A DNA stretch of 64,000 nt from Cyprinodon diabolis (taxonomy: Eukaryota; Chordata; Actinopteri; Cyprinodontiformes; Cyprinodontidae), in NCBI GenBank assembly GCA_030533445.1, contig JARPUW010000497.1, forward strand, positions 124,001-188,000, given 5' to 3'. The translations under genes were made by a program, and so were the position numbers. The notes under the pieces are model-generated. The model ran no database searches, had not been told where the DNA came from, and saw only the letters and a program-made list of their open reading frames with translations. Position 1 is the first letter of the stretch, and every line of letters starts with the position of its first letter. Shown here piece after piece: positions 22,365 to 35,289 of this stretch.

Positions 22365-25300
22365 ATTATACTAATGCATTAATTGATGCAAATGGCTCAA
22401 CATTATGACCCAAACTCTTCCAGGTTGTTTTTATTAGACTCTAGTGACCTTTTCAAAACACACCCAGAGCAAATTTCACAATAAAAGTCTCCCATTTACT
22501 CTGTAATACAGCAACTATTCACCTAATAACATGGAAAACCAGTGATTTAACATTTGGAAATGGATTCTATATCACTGCTGGGCGTGACCCATCTTTTGAT
22601 GCACATTCATGATAGACTTTCAAAATAAGACTACAAGGACTCTACAGAATAAAAGCCTCTTCCTTATACACACTCATACATTCTGGCATATTGCTCATTG
22701 CCATTGGTGATTTCATCACTGCAATGGCTCTTAGAAGGCGGGCGGAGCCCGCCAATGGTAACAGGCGGGCGGAGCCCGCCAAAGGTGATTACATCACTGC
22801 AATGGCTCTTAGCAGGCGGGCGGAGCCCGCCATTGGTGATTTCATCACTGCAATGGCTCTTAGAAGGCGGGCAGAGCCCGCCATTGGTGATTTTTTTCTT
22901 CACTGAGATGGATCCCAGAAGGCGGGCGAAGCCCGCAAACTGGGCTTTACCCACTGTGTTTCAATATGGACAACCCATATTACCCTTGTGCATCATACGC
23001 TGTGCACGTCTATTTCCCAGATTTCAGCACAAGTGGCACACAGCTCTCTTTGCCCATGAACTTGCCCTCTTTCCTTCCCTCAGCAGCCCTCAAAGGCGTA
23101 AGCAGTTGGTCTGGGGAGCCCCGACGTCACTTGCCAGGGCCGTATTGGCCCGGTTCCCCAGACGGGCAGTAGGTGGCCCCCCTCAAAATTTCTTTAGAAA
23201 TTTTCTAGTTATTATAATTCTCCCGTATACCCAAAACTTCGGCACGTAACTAGTCCCGCACGGTTTGGCGGATCGGGCCCAAAGTTGGCACACGCGTTGG
23301 GACCAATGGGGTAATGTGTGCTTGTATAAAACTTTCTCATTAGTCCGAAGGTTTGCGAATTATTAGCGAAAACGTCGCAAAAAAATCCCATAGGAAATGA
23401 ATGGGAAGAGGTAAAAAAAAGCATAAAAAACAGCACTTCACTGTGTCGGCATACATTCACCTACAAAAACAGTTTGAAGCTCAGTTTGTAGATAAATCCT
23501 TCGTCTATTTAAAACTGAAGATGGTATGTTGATAACTGCTACGGTTTTTGTATAATCAGACCTCAAGCGCCACAAAGTTTTAGCAAAATCCAGCCTGCTA
23601 GAGTGGAGCAACTGAAAAGCTAGAGTGTGAGGCAGGCGTTTTTTAAACACAAAAAAACATTTTAAACTCGCCCTCACGGCCACATATGTATAGCTAGAGT
23701 CACCATTTTTGGTCAGTTTGTAGACTGAAATCTCTGGACCCACACAATATCTTCGGAATTACGGTAGGATTAATACTTTTCCTTAAAAACCCTCCAGACC
23801 GACCTAAAGTCGATGAAAATCAGAGCCGTTTTTCATTGGTTTTGGAGCAGAAGAGGGGAGAAAAACGAATCAGACTATGTGTTTTAAACTCGTCATAAAT
23901 ATTTTTCTGAATGACACACATACACCAAAGTTGGCATAGTTGGAGTCGAAGGATGACTGACGCTCACGGTGAAAAAATTTTTTGAATAACTCATACGGTT
24001 TTTGCTCAGCAGTCGTTTGTTCGGAGGACATTTTAAGCACCTGAAAGCTGAGTGAGAGTGACCTGCTGCAGCTAGCTCAATGAGAAGCTTAGGTGTGATG
24101 AAACGTTTTTTCTTTTTCTTTCTCTTCCCATTCAGTTTGTAGATGATCTACAGCCATGAAAGTTACTCCAATTGAAGACAAGATATAGCTGTCGCTTAGA
24201 TAAAAAGAATTTTTCAGATACCTTTTACGGTTTTTACTCAGCAGTCGTTTGTTCGGAGGGGTGCTTTAGCAGCTAAAAGGTGAGTGAGAGTGAGGTCCTG
24301 CAGTTCAAACAAAGGGAGGAGCAGGTGGGCCAACCATTTTGTTTGTGCTTCGTTTTGGGTTGTGAAAGACCTACAGACATGAAGGTTACCCCAGTCTGAG
24401 ACAAAGGATAGATGTTGCTTTCACTGAAAGAATTTTTCAGATACCTTTTACGGTTTTTGCTCAGCAGTCGTTTGTTCGGAGGGTAAGCACCTGGAAGCTA
24501 GCTGACAGTTAGCTTCTGCAGCAGCCTGCTAGAGTGCAGCTGCTGAAATCTTAGTGTGAGGCGGCCATTTTTTTAAGATCAAACATCTTATTCTCGCCCT
24601 CACGGCCACATATTTGGAGCTACAGTCACCATTTTTGGTCAGTTTGTAGACTGAAACCTCTGGACTCACACAATGTCTTCGGAATTACGGTAGGATTAAT
24701 ACTTTTCCTTAAAAACCCTCCAGACCAACCTAAAGTCGATGAGAGTTTCAGCCTTTCTCTATTCTTTTTGAGCTGAAGATGGGAGAGAAACGAATCAGAC
24801 TATGTGTTTTCAACTCGTCATAAATATTTTTCTGAATGACACACATACACCAAAGTTGGCATAGTTGGAGTCGAAGGATTGCTGATGCTCATGGTGAAAA
24901 TGTTTTTTGAATAACTCATGCGGTTTTTGATCAGTAGTCGTTTGTTCGGTGCCGTTCTTCCCATACAAAAAAGCCTGGGAAGAAGAAACCAATAGTGAGT
25001 GCAGCTGTTGTCTGTGTCAGTGAGAGGCTCGTTAAGCGTTGTCAAGGTTACCAAGCTTCAAACAGATTTTACCTCTGCTGTTTTAAACAGCACATATTAA
25101 TCTAATGGAGGGTGAAAGGACTGATTTAACATTGGGAAATGGATACTATATGACTGCTGTCCATGACACTTCCCTTGCCACTCAGCACTGATAGACTTTC
25201 AAAATAAGACTCCAGGGACCCTACAAAATAAAAGCCTCTATATTTTTTACATATATTTATTGCCCTATATGGCTCAACATATGACCCAAACTCAACCCCA

Positions 25301-25531
25301 TTTTAGAGAATAGACTCTAGGAGACTGTTTAAAACACACCCTATAGCAAATTTCAAAATAAAAGCCTCCCATTTCCGCTTCATCTACTGCCCTAATAACA
25401 TGGAAAAAGAGTGATTTAACGATTGGAAAGTAATCAACTATCATTGACGGGTCTGAACATTTTCTATAAACACAACTCTGTTGGACTTTCAAAATAAGAC
25501 TCCAGGGACCCTACAAAATAAAAGCCTCTAG
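22365..25531. repeat. Tandem unit 8 (3,167 bp)
   Basis: Five GC hairpins lie at 22737-22937, the last with a broken 3' arm as in units 6, 7 and 15. There is no 66-bp copy. It carries the GTTGGGACC and GAAGAGGTAAAA type seen in units 4, 6 and 14. A private one-base deletion gives CAACATATGACCC near 25277. Confidence 0.97.
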
Positions 25532-28500
25532 ATTATACTAATGCATTAATTGATGCAAATGGCTCAACATTATGACCCAAACTCTTCCAGGTTGTTTTTA
25601 TTAGACTCTAGTGACCTTTTCAAAACACACCCCAGAGCAAATTTCACAATAAAAGTCTCCCATTTACTCTGTAATACAGCAACTATTCACCTAATAACAT
25701 GGAAAACCAGTGATTTAACATTTGGAACTGGATTCTATATCACTGCTGGGCGTGACCCATCTTTTGATGCACATTCATGATAGACTTTCAAAATAAGACT
25801 ACAAGGACTCTACAGAATAAAAGCCTCTTCCTTATACACACTCATACATTCTGGCATATTGCTCATTGCCATTGGTGATTTCATCACTGCAATGGCTCTT
25901 AGAAGGCCGGCGGAGCCCGCCAATGGTAACAGGCGGGCGGAGCCCGCCAAACGTGATTACATCACTGCAATGGCTCTTAGCAGGCGGGCGGAGCCCGCCA
26001 TTGGTGATTTCATCACTGCAATGGCTCTTAGAAGGCGGGCAGAGCCCGCCATTGGTGATTTTTTTCTCCACTGAGATGGCTCCTAGCAGGCGGGCGTAGC
26101 CCGCCAACTGGGCTTTACCCACTGTGTTTCAATATGGACAACCCATATTACCCTTGTGCATCATACGCTGTGCACGTCTATTTCCCAGATTTCAGCACAA
26201 GTGGCACACAGCTCTCTTTGCCCATGAACTTGCCCTCTTTCCTTCCCTCAGCAGCCCTCAAAGGCGTAAGCAGTTGGTCTGGGGAGCCCCGACGTCACTT
26301 GCCAGGGCCGTATTGGCCCGGTTCCCCAGACGGGCAGTAGGTGGCCCCCCTCAAAATTTCTTTAGAAATTTTCTAGTTATTATAATTCTCCCGTATACCC
26401 AAAACTTCGGCGCGTAACTAGTCCCGCACGGTTTGGCGGATCGGGCCCAAAGTTGGCACACGCGTCGGGACCAATGGGGTGATGTGTGCTTGTATAAAAC
26501 TTTCTCATTAGTCCGAAGGTTTGCGAATTATTAGCGAAAACGTCGCAAAAAAATCCCATAGGAAATGAATGGGGAGAGGAAAAAAAAAGCATAAAAAACA
26601 GCACTTCACTGTGTCGCCATACATTCACCTAGAAAAACAGTTTGAAGCTCAGTTTGTAGATAAATCCTTCGTCTATTTAAAACTGAAGACGGTATGTTGA
26701 TAACTGCTACGGTTTTTGTATAATCAGACCTCAAGCGCCACAAAGTTTTAGCAAAATCCAGCCTGCTAGAGTGGAGCAACTGAAAAGCTAGAGTGTGAGG
26801 CAGGCGTTTTTTAAACACAAAAAAACATTTTAAACTCGCCCTCACGGCCACATATTTATAGCTAGAGTCACCATTTTTGGTCAGTTTGTAGACTGAAATC
26901 TCTGGACCCACACAATATCTTCGGAATTACGGTAGGATTAATACTTTTCCTTAAAAACCCTCCAGACCGACCTAAAGTCGATGAAAATCAGAGCCGTTTT
27001 TCATTGGTTTTGGAGCAGAAGAGGGGAGAAAAACGAATCAGACTATGTGTTTTAAACTCGTCATAAATATTTTTCTGAATGACACACATACACCAAAGTT
27101 GGCATAGTTGGAGTCGAAGGATGACTGACGCTCACGGTGAAAAAATTTTTTGAATAACTCATACGGTTTTTGCTCAGCAGTCGTTTGTTCGGAGGACATT
27201 TTAAGCACCTGAAAGCTGAGTGACAGTGACCTGCTGCAGCTAGCTCAATTAGAAGCTTAGGTGTGATGAAACGTTTTTTCTTTTTCTTTCTCTTCCCATT
27301 CAGTTTGTAGATGACCTACAGCCATGAAAGTTACTCCAATTGAAGACAAGATATAGCTGTCGCTTAGATAAAAAGAATTTTTCAGATACCTTTTACGGTT
27401 TTTACTCAGCAGTCGTTTGTTCGGAGGGGTGCTTTAGCAGCTAAAAGGTGAGTGAGAGTGAGGTCCTGCAGTTCAAACAAAGGGAGGAGCAGGTGGGCCA
27501 ACCATTTTGTTTGTGCTTCGTTTTGGGTTGTGAAAGACCTACAGACATGAAGGTTACCCCAGTCTGAGACAAAGGATAGATGTTGCTTTCACTGAAAGAA
27601 TTTTTCAGATATCTTTTACGGTTTTTGCTCAGCAGTCGTTTGTTTGGAGGGTAAGCACCTGGAAGCTAGCTGACAGTTAGCTTCTGCAGCAGCCTGCTAG
27701 AGTGCAGCTGCTGAAATCTTAGTGTGAGGCGGCCATTTTTTTAAGATCAAACATCTTATTCTCGCCCTCACGGCCACATATTTGGAGCTACAGTCACCAT
27801 TTTTGGTCAGTTTGTAGACTGAAACCTCTGGACTCACACAATGTCTTCGGAATTACGGTAGGATTAATACTTTTCCTTAAAAACCCTCCAGACCAACCTA
27901 AAGTCGATGAGAGTTTCAGCCTTTCTCTATTCTTTTTGAGCTGAAGATGGGAGAGAAACGAATCAGACTATGTGTTTTCAACTCGTCATAAATATTTTTC
28001 TGAATGACACACATACACCAAAGTTGGTATAGTTGGAGTCGAAGGATTGCTGATGCTCATGGTGAAAATGTTTTTTGAATAACTCATACGGTTTTTGATC
28101 AGTAGTCGTTTGTTCGGTGCCGTTCTTCCCATACAAAAAAGCCTGGGAAGAAGAAACCAATAGTGAGTGCAGCTGTTGTCTGTGTCAGTGAGAGGCTCGT
28201 TAAGCGTTGTCAAGGTTACCAAGCTTCAAACAGATTTTACCTCTGCTGTTTTAAACAGCACATATTAATCTAATGGAGGGTGAAAGGACTGATTTAACAT
28301 TGGGAAATGGATACTATATGACTGCTGTCCATGACACTTCCCTTGCCACTCAGCACTGATAGACTTTCAAAATAAGACTCCAGGGACCCTACAAAATAAA
28401 AGCCTCTATATTTTTTACATATATTTATTGCCCTATATGGCTCAACATTATGACCCAAACTCAACCCCGTTTTAGAGAATAGACTCTAGGAGACTGTTTA

Positions 28501-28700
28501 AAACACACCCTATAGCAAATTTCAAAATAAAAGCCTCCCATTTCCGCTTCATCTACTGCCCTAATAACATGGAAAAAGAGTGATTTAACGATTGGAAAGT
28601 AATCAACTATCATTGACGGGTCTGAACATTTTCTATAAACACAACTCTGTTGGACTTTCAAAATAAGACTCCAGGGACCCTACAAAATAAAAGCCTCTAG
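25532..28700. repeat. Tandem unit 9 (3,169 bp)
   Basis: Five GC hairpins lie at 25905-26105. The first has a broken 5' arm (GGCCGGC) and the last has loop GTA. There is no 66-bp copy. It shares GTGTCGCCATAC near 26611 with unit 11, and GTTTGTTTGGAGG near 27640 with unit 7. Confidence 0.97.
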
Positions 28701-31700
28701 ATTATACTAATGCATTAATTGATGCAAATGGCTCAACATTATGACCCAAACTCTTCCAGGTTGTTTTTATTAGACTCTAGTGACCTTTTCAAAACACACC
28801 CCAGAGCAAATTTCACAATAAAAGTCTCCCATTTACTCTGTAATACAGCAACTATTCACCTAATAACATGGAAAACCAGTGATTTAACATTTGGAAATGG
28901 ATTCTATATCACTGCTGGGCGTGACCCATCTTTTGATGCACATTCATGATAGACTTTCAAAATAAGACTACAAGGACTCTACAGAATAAAAGCCTCTTCC
29001 TTATACACACTCATACATTCTGGCATATTGCTCATTGCCATTGGTGATTTCATCACTGCAATGGCTCTTAGAAGGCGGGCGGAGCCCGCCAATGGTAACA
29101 GGCGGGCGGAGCCCGCCAAAGGTGATTACATCACTGCAATGGCTCTTAGCAGGCGGGCGGAGCCCGCCATTGGTGATTTCATCACTGCAATGGCTCTTAG
29201 AAGGCGGGCAGTGCCCGCCATTGGTGATTTTTTTCTTCACTGAGATGGCTCCTAGCAGGCGGGCGAAGCCCGCCAACTGGGCTTTACCCACTGTGTTTCA
29301 ATATGGACAACCCATATTACCCTTGTGCATCATACGCTGTGCACGTCTATTTCCCAGATTTCAGCACAAGTGGCACACAGCTCTCTTTGCCCATGAACTT
29401 GCCCTCTTTCCTTCCCTCAGCAGCCCTCAAAGGCGTAAGCAGTTGGTCTGGGGAGCCCCGACGTCACTTGCCAGGGCCGTATTGGCCCGGTTCCCCAGAC
29501 GGGCAGTAGGTGGCCCCCCTCAAAATTTCTTTAGAAATTTTCTAGTTGGGGGGCCACATGCCGAAGGCATGGCCCACCTACTACTATTGCACATATTTAT
29601 TCCGCGTATTATTATTATAATTCTCCCGTATACCCAAAACTTCGGCGCGTAACTAGTCCCGCACGGTTTGGCGGATCGGGCCCAAAGTTGGCACACGCGT
29701 CGGGACCAATGGGGTGATGTGTGCTTGTATAAAACTTTCTCATTAGTCTGAAGGTTTGCGAATTATTAGCGAAAACGTCGCAAAAAAATCCCATAGGAAA
29801 TGAATGGGGAGAGGAAAAAAAAAGCATAAAAAACAGCACTTCACTGTGTCGGCATACATTCACCTAGAAAAACAGTTTAAAGCTCAGTTTGTAGATAAAT
29901 CCTTCGTCTATTTAAAACTGAAGACGGTATGTTGATAACTGCTACGGTTTTTGTATAATCAGACCTCAAGCGCCACAAAGTTTTAGCAAAATCCAGCCTG
30001 CTAGAGTGGAGCAACTGAAAAGCTAGAGTGTGAGGCAGGCGTTTTTTAAACACAAAAAAACATTTTAAACTCGCCCTCACGGCCACATATTTATAGCTAG
30101 AGTCACCATTTTTGTTCAGTTTGTAGACTGAAATCTCTGGACCCACACAATATCTTCGGAATTACGGTAGGATTAATACTTTTCCTTAAAAACCCTCCAG
30201 ACCGACCTAAAGTCGATGAAAATCAGAGCCGTTTTTCATTGGTTTTGGAGCAGAAGAGGGGAGAAAAACGAATCAGACTATGTGTTTTAAACTCGTCATA
30301 AATATTTTTCTGAATGACACACATACACCAAAGTTGGCATAGTTGGAGTCGAAGGATGACTGACGCTCACGGTGAAAATTTTTTTTGAATAACTCATACG
30401 GTTTTTGCTCAGCAGTCGTTTGTTCGGAGGACATTTTAAGCACCTGAAAGCTGAGTGACAGTGACCTGCTGCAGCTAGCTCAATTAGAAGCTTAGGTGTG
30501 ATGAAACGTTTTTTCTTTTTCTTTCTCTTCCCATTCAGTTTGTAGATGACCTACAGCCATGAAAGTTACTCCAATTGAAGACAAGATATAGCTGTCGCTT
30601 AGATAAAAAGAATTTTTCAGATACCTTTTACGGTTTTTACTCAGCAGTCGTTTGTTCGGAGGGGTGCTTTAGCAGCTAAAAGGTGAGTGAGAGTGAGGTC
30701 CTGCAGTTCAAACAAAGGGAGGAGCAGGTGGGCCAACCATTTTGTTTGTGCTTCGTTTTGGGTTGTGAAAGACCTACAGACATGAAGGTTACCCCAGTCT
30801 GAGACAAAGGATAGATGTTGCTTTCACTGAAAGAATTTTTCAGATACCTTTTACGGTTTTTGCTCAGCAGTCGTTTGTTCGGAGGGTAAGCACCTGGAAG
30901 CTAGCTGACAGTTAGCTTCTGCAGCAGCCTGCTAGAGTGCAGCTGCTGAAATCTTAGTGTGAGGCGGCCATTTCTCGCCCTCACGGCCACATATTTGGAG
31001 CTACAGTCACCATTTTTGGTCAGTTTGTAGACTGAAACCTCTGGACTCACACAATGTCTTCGGAATTACGGTAGGATTAATACTTTTCCTTAAAAACCCT
31101 CCAGACCAACCTAAAGTCGATGAGAGTTTCAGCCTTTCTCTATTCTTTTTGAGCTGAAGATGGGAGAGAAACGAATCAGACTATGTGTTTTCAACTCGTC
31201 ATAAATATTTTTCTGAATGACACACATACACCAAAGTTGGTATAGTTGGAGTCGAAGGATTGCTGATGCTGATGGTGAAAATGTTTTTTGAATAACTCAT
31301 ATGGTTTTTGATCAGTAGTCGTTTGTTCGGTGCCGTTCTTCCCATACAAAAAAGCCTGGGAAGAAGAAACCAATAGTGAGTGCAGCTGTTGTCTGTGTCA
31401 GTGAGAGGCTCGTTAAGCGTTGTCAAGGTTACCAAGCTTCAAACAGATTTTACCTCTGCTGTTTTAAACAGCACATATTAATCTAATGGAGGGTGAAAGG
31501 ACTGATTTAACATTGGGAAATGGATACTATATGACTGCTGTCCATGACACTTCCCTTGCCACTCAGCACTGATAGACTTTCAAAATAAGACTCCAGGGAC
31601 CCTACAAAATAAAAGCCTCTATATTTTTTACATATATTTATTGCCCTATATGGCTCAACATTATGACCCAAACTCAACCCCGTTTTAGAGAATAGACTCT

Positions 31701-31913
31701 AGGAGACTGTTTAAAACACACCCTATAGCAAATTTCAAAATAAAAGCCTCCCATTTCCGCTTCATCTACTGCCCTAATAACATGGAAAAAGAGTGATTTA
31801 ACGATTGGAAAGTAATCAACTATCATTGACGGATCTGAACATTTTCTATAAACACAACTCTGTTGGACTTTCAAAATAAGACTCCAGGGACCCTACAAAA
31901 TAAAAGCCTCTAG
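28701..31913. repeat. Tandem unit 10 (3,213 bp)
   Basis: Five GC hairpins lie at 29074-29274, the fourth with loop AGT, and one 66-bp copy starts at 29548. A private 22-bp deletion near 30971 removes a small stem-loop (TAAGAT/ATCTTA) between GCGGCCA and CTCGCCC. CAGTTTAAAGCTC near 29876 is shared with unit 19. Confidence 0.97.
29548..29617. repeat. 66-bp repeat, single copy (unit 10)
   Basis: One copy starts at 29548 directly after CTAGTT, followed by a short ATT run. Confidence 0.95.
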
Positions 31914-34900
31914 ATTATACTAATGCATTAATTGATGCAAATGGCTCAACATTATGACCCAAACTCTTCCAGGTTGTTTTTATTAGACTCTAGTGACCTT
32001 TTCAAAACACACCCCAGAGCAAATTTCACAATAAAAGTCTCCCATTTACTCTGTAATACAGCAACTATTCACCTAATAACATGGAAAACCAGTGATTTAA
32101 CATTTGGAAATGGATTCTATATCACTGCTGGGCGTGACCCATCTTTTGATGCACATTCATGATAGACTTTCAAAATAAGACTACAAGGACTCTACAGAAT
32201 AAAAGCCTCTTCCTTATACACACTCATACATTCTGGCATATTGCTCATTGCCATTGGTGATTTCATCACTGCAATGGCTCTTAGAAGGCGGGCGGAGCCC
32301 GCCAATGGTAACAGGCGGGCGGAGCCCGCCAAAGGTGATTACATCACTGCAATGGCTCTTAGCAGGCGGGCGGAGCCCGCCATTGGTGATTTCATCACTG
32401 CAATGGCTCTTAGAAGGCGGGCAGAGCCCGCCATTGGTGATTTTTTTCTTCACTGAGATGGCTCCCAGCAGGCGGGCGAAGCCCGCCAACTGGGCTTTAC
32501 CCACTGTGTTTCAATATGGACAACCCATATTACCCTTGTGCATCATACGCTGTGCACGTCTATTTCCCAGATTTCAGCACAAGTGGCACACAGCTCTCTT
32601 TGCCCATGAACTTGCCCTCTTTCCTTCCCTCAGCAGCCCTCAAAGGCGTAAGCAGTTGGTCTGGGGAGCCCCGACGTCACTTGCCAGGGCCGTATTGGCC
32701 CGGTTCCCCAGACGGGCAGTAGGTGGCCCCCCTCAAAATTTCTTTAGAAATTTTCTAGTTGGGGGGCCACATGCCGAAGGCATGGCCCACCTACTACTAT
32801 TGCACATATTTATTCCGCGTATTATTGGGGGGCCACATGCCGAAGGCATGGCCCACCTACTACTATTGCACATATTTATTCCGCGTATTATTATTATTGG
32901 GGGGCCACATGCCGAAGGCATGGCCCACCTACTACTATTGCACATATTTATTCCGCGTATTATTATTATTATAATTCTCCCGTATACCCAAAATTTCGGC
33001 GCGTAACTAGTCCCGCACGGTTTGGCGGATCGGGCCCAAAGTTGGCACACGCGTCGGGACCAATGGGGTGATGTGTGCTTGTATAAAACTTTCTCATTAG
33101 TCCGAAGGTTTGCGAATTATTAGCGAAAACGTCGCAAAAAAATCCCATAGGAAATGAATGGGGAGAGGAAAAAAAAAGCATAAAAAACAGCACTTCACTG
33201 TGTCGCCATACATTCACCTAGAAAAACAGTTTGAAGCTCAGTTTGTAGATAAATCCTTCGTCTATTTAAAACTGAAGACGGTATGTTGATAACTGCTACG
33301 GTTTTTGTATAATCAGACCTCAAGCGCCACAAAGTTTTAGCAAAATCCAGCCTGCTAGAGTGGAGCAACTGAAAAGCTAGAGTGTGAGGCAGGCGTTTTT
33401 TAAACACAAAAAAACATTTTAAACTCGCCCTCACGGCCACAGATTTATAGCTAGAGTCACCATTTTTGGTCAGTTTGTACACTGAAATCTCTGGACCCAC
33501 ACAATATCTTCGGAATTACGGTAGGATTAATACTTTTCCTTAAAAACCCTCCAGACCGACCTAAAGTCGATGAAAATCAGAGCCGTTTTTCATTGGTTTT
33601 GGAGCAGAAGAGGGGAGAAAAACGAATCCGACTATGTGTTTTAAACTCGTCATAAATATTTTTCTGAATGACACACATACACCAAAGTTGGCATAGTTGG
33701 AGTCGAAGGATGACTGACGCTCACGGTGAAAAAATTTTTTGAATAACTCATACGGTTTTTGCTCAGCAGTCGTTTGTTCGGAGGACATTTTAAGCACCTG
33801 AAAGCTGAGTGACAGTGACCTGCTGCAGCTAGCTCAATTAGAAGCTTAGGTGTGATGAAACGTTTTTTCTTTTTCTTTCTCTTCCCATTCAGTTTGTAGA
33901 TGACCTACAGCCATGAAAGTTACTCCAATTGAAGACAAGATATAGCTGTCGCTTAGATAAAAAGAATTTTTCAGATACCTTTTACGGTTTTTACTCAGCA
34001 GTCGTTTGTTCGGAGGGGTGCTTTAGCAGCTAAAAGGTGAGTGAGAGTGAGGTCCTGCAGTTCAAACAAAGGGAGGAGCAGGTGGGCCAACCATTTTGTT
34101 TGTGCTTCGTTTTGGGTTGTGAAAGACCTACAGACATGAAGGTTACCCCAGTCTGAGACAAAGGATAGATGTTGCTTTCACTGAAAGAATTTTTCAGATA
34201 TCTTTTACGGTTTTTGCTCAGCAGTCGTTTGTTCGGAGGGTAAGCACCTGGAAGCTAGCTGACAGTTAGCTTCTGCAGCAGCCTGCTAGAGTGCAGCTGC
34301 TGAAATCTTAGTGTGAGGCGGCCATTTTTTTAAGATCAAACATCTTATTCTCGCCCTCACGGCCACATATTTGGAGCTACAGTCACCATTTTTGGTCAGT
34401 TTGTAGACTGAAACCTCTGGACTCACACAATGTCTTCGGAATTACGGTAGGATTAATACTTTTCCTTAAAAACCCTCCAGACCAACCTAAAGTCGATGAG
34501 AGTTTCAGCCTTTCTCTATTCTTTTTGAGCTGAAGATGGGAGAGAAACGAATCAGACTATGTGTTTTCAAGTCGTCATAAATATTGTTCTGAATGACACA
34601 CATACACCAAAGTTGGTATAGTTGGAGTCGAAGGATTGCTGATGCTCATGGTGAAAATGTTTTTTGAATAACTCATACGGTTTTTGATCAGTAGTCGTTT
34701 GTTCGGTGCCGTTCTTCCCATACAAAAAAGCCTGGGAAGAAGAAACCAATAGTGAGTGCAGCTGTTGTCTGTGTCAGTGAGAGGCTCGTTAAGCGTTGTC
34801 AAGGTTACCAAGCTTCAAACAGATTTTACCTCTGCTGTTTTAAACAGCACATATTAATCTAATGGAGGGTGAAAGGACTGATTTAACATTGGGAAATGGA

Positions 34901-35289
34901 TACTATATGACTGCTGTCCATGACACTTCCCTTGCCACTCAGCACTGATAGACTTTCAAAATAAGACTCCAGGGACCCTACAAAATAAAAGCCTCTATAT
35001 TTTTTACATATATTTATTGCCCTATATGGCTCAACATTATGACCCAAACTCAACCCCGTTTTAGAGAATAGACTCTAGGAGACTGTTTAAAACACACCCT
35101 ATAGCAAATTTCAAAATAAAAGCCTCCCATTTCCGCTTCATCTACTGCCCTAATAACATGGAAAAAGAGTGATTTAACGATTGGAAAGTAATCAACTATC
35201 ATTGACGGGTCTGAACATTTTCTATAAACACAACTCTGTTGGACTTTCAAAATAAGACTCCAGCGACCCTACAAAATAAAAGCCTCTAG
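31914..35289. repeat. Tandem unit 11 (3,376 bp)
   Basis: Five GC hairpins lie at 32287-32487 and three 66-bp copies start at 32761, 32827 and 32899. It carries CAAGTCGTC with ATTGTTCTG near 34569-34589, as in units 3 and 19, and ends with CCAGCGACCC as units 3 and 13 do. Confidence 0.97.
32761..32970. repeat. 66-bp repeat array, 3 copies (unit 11)
   Basis: Copies start at 32761, 32827 and 32899. They are separated by 2 and 4 ATT triplets, counting the terminal one, so spacing varies by whole triplets. Confidence 0.95.
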
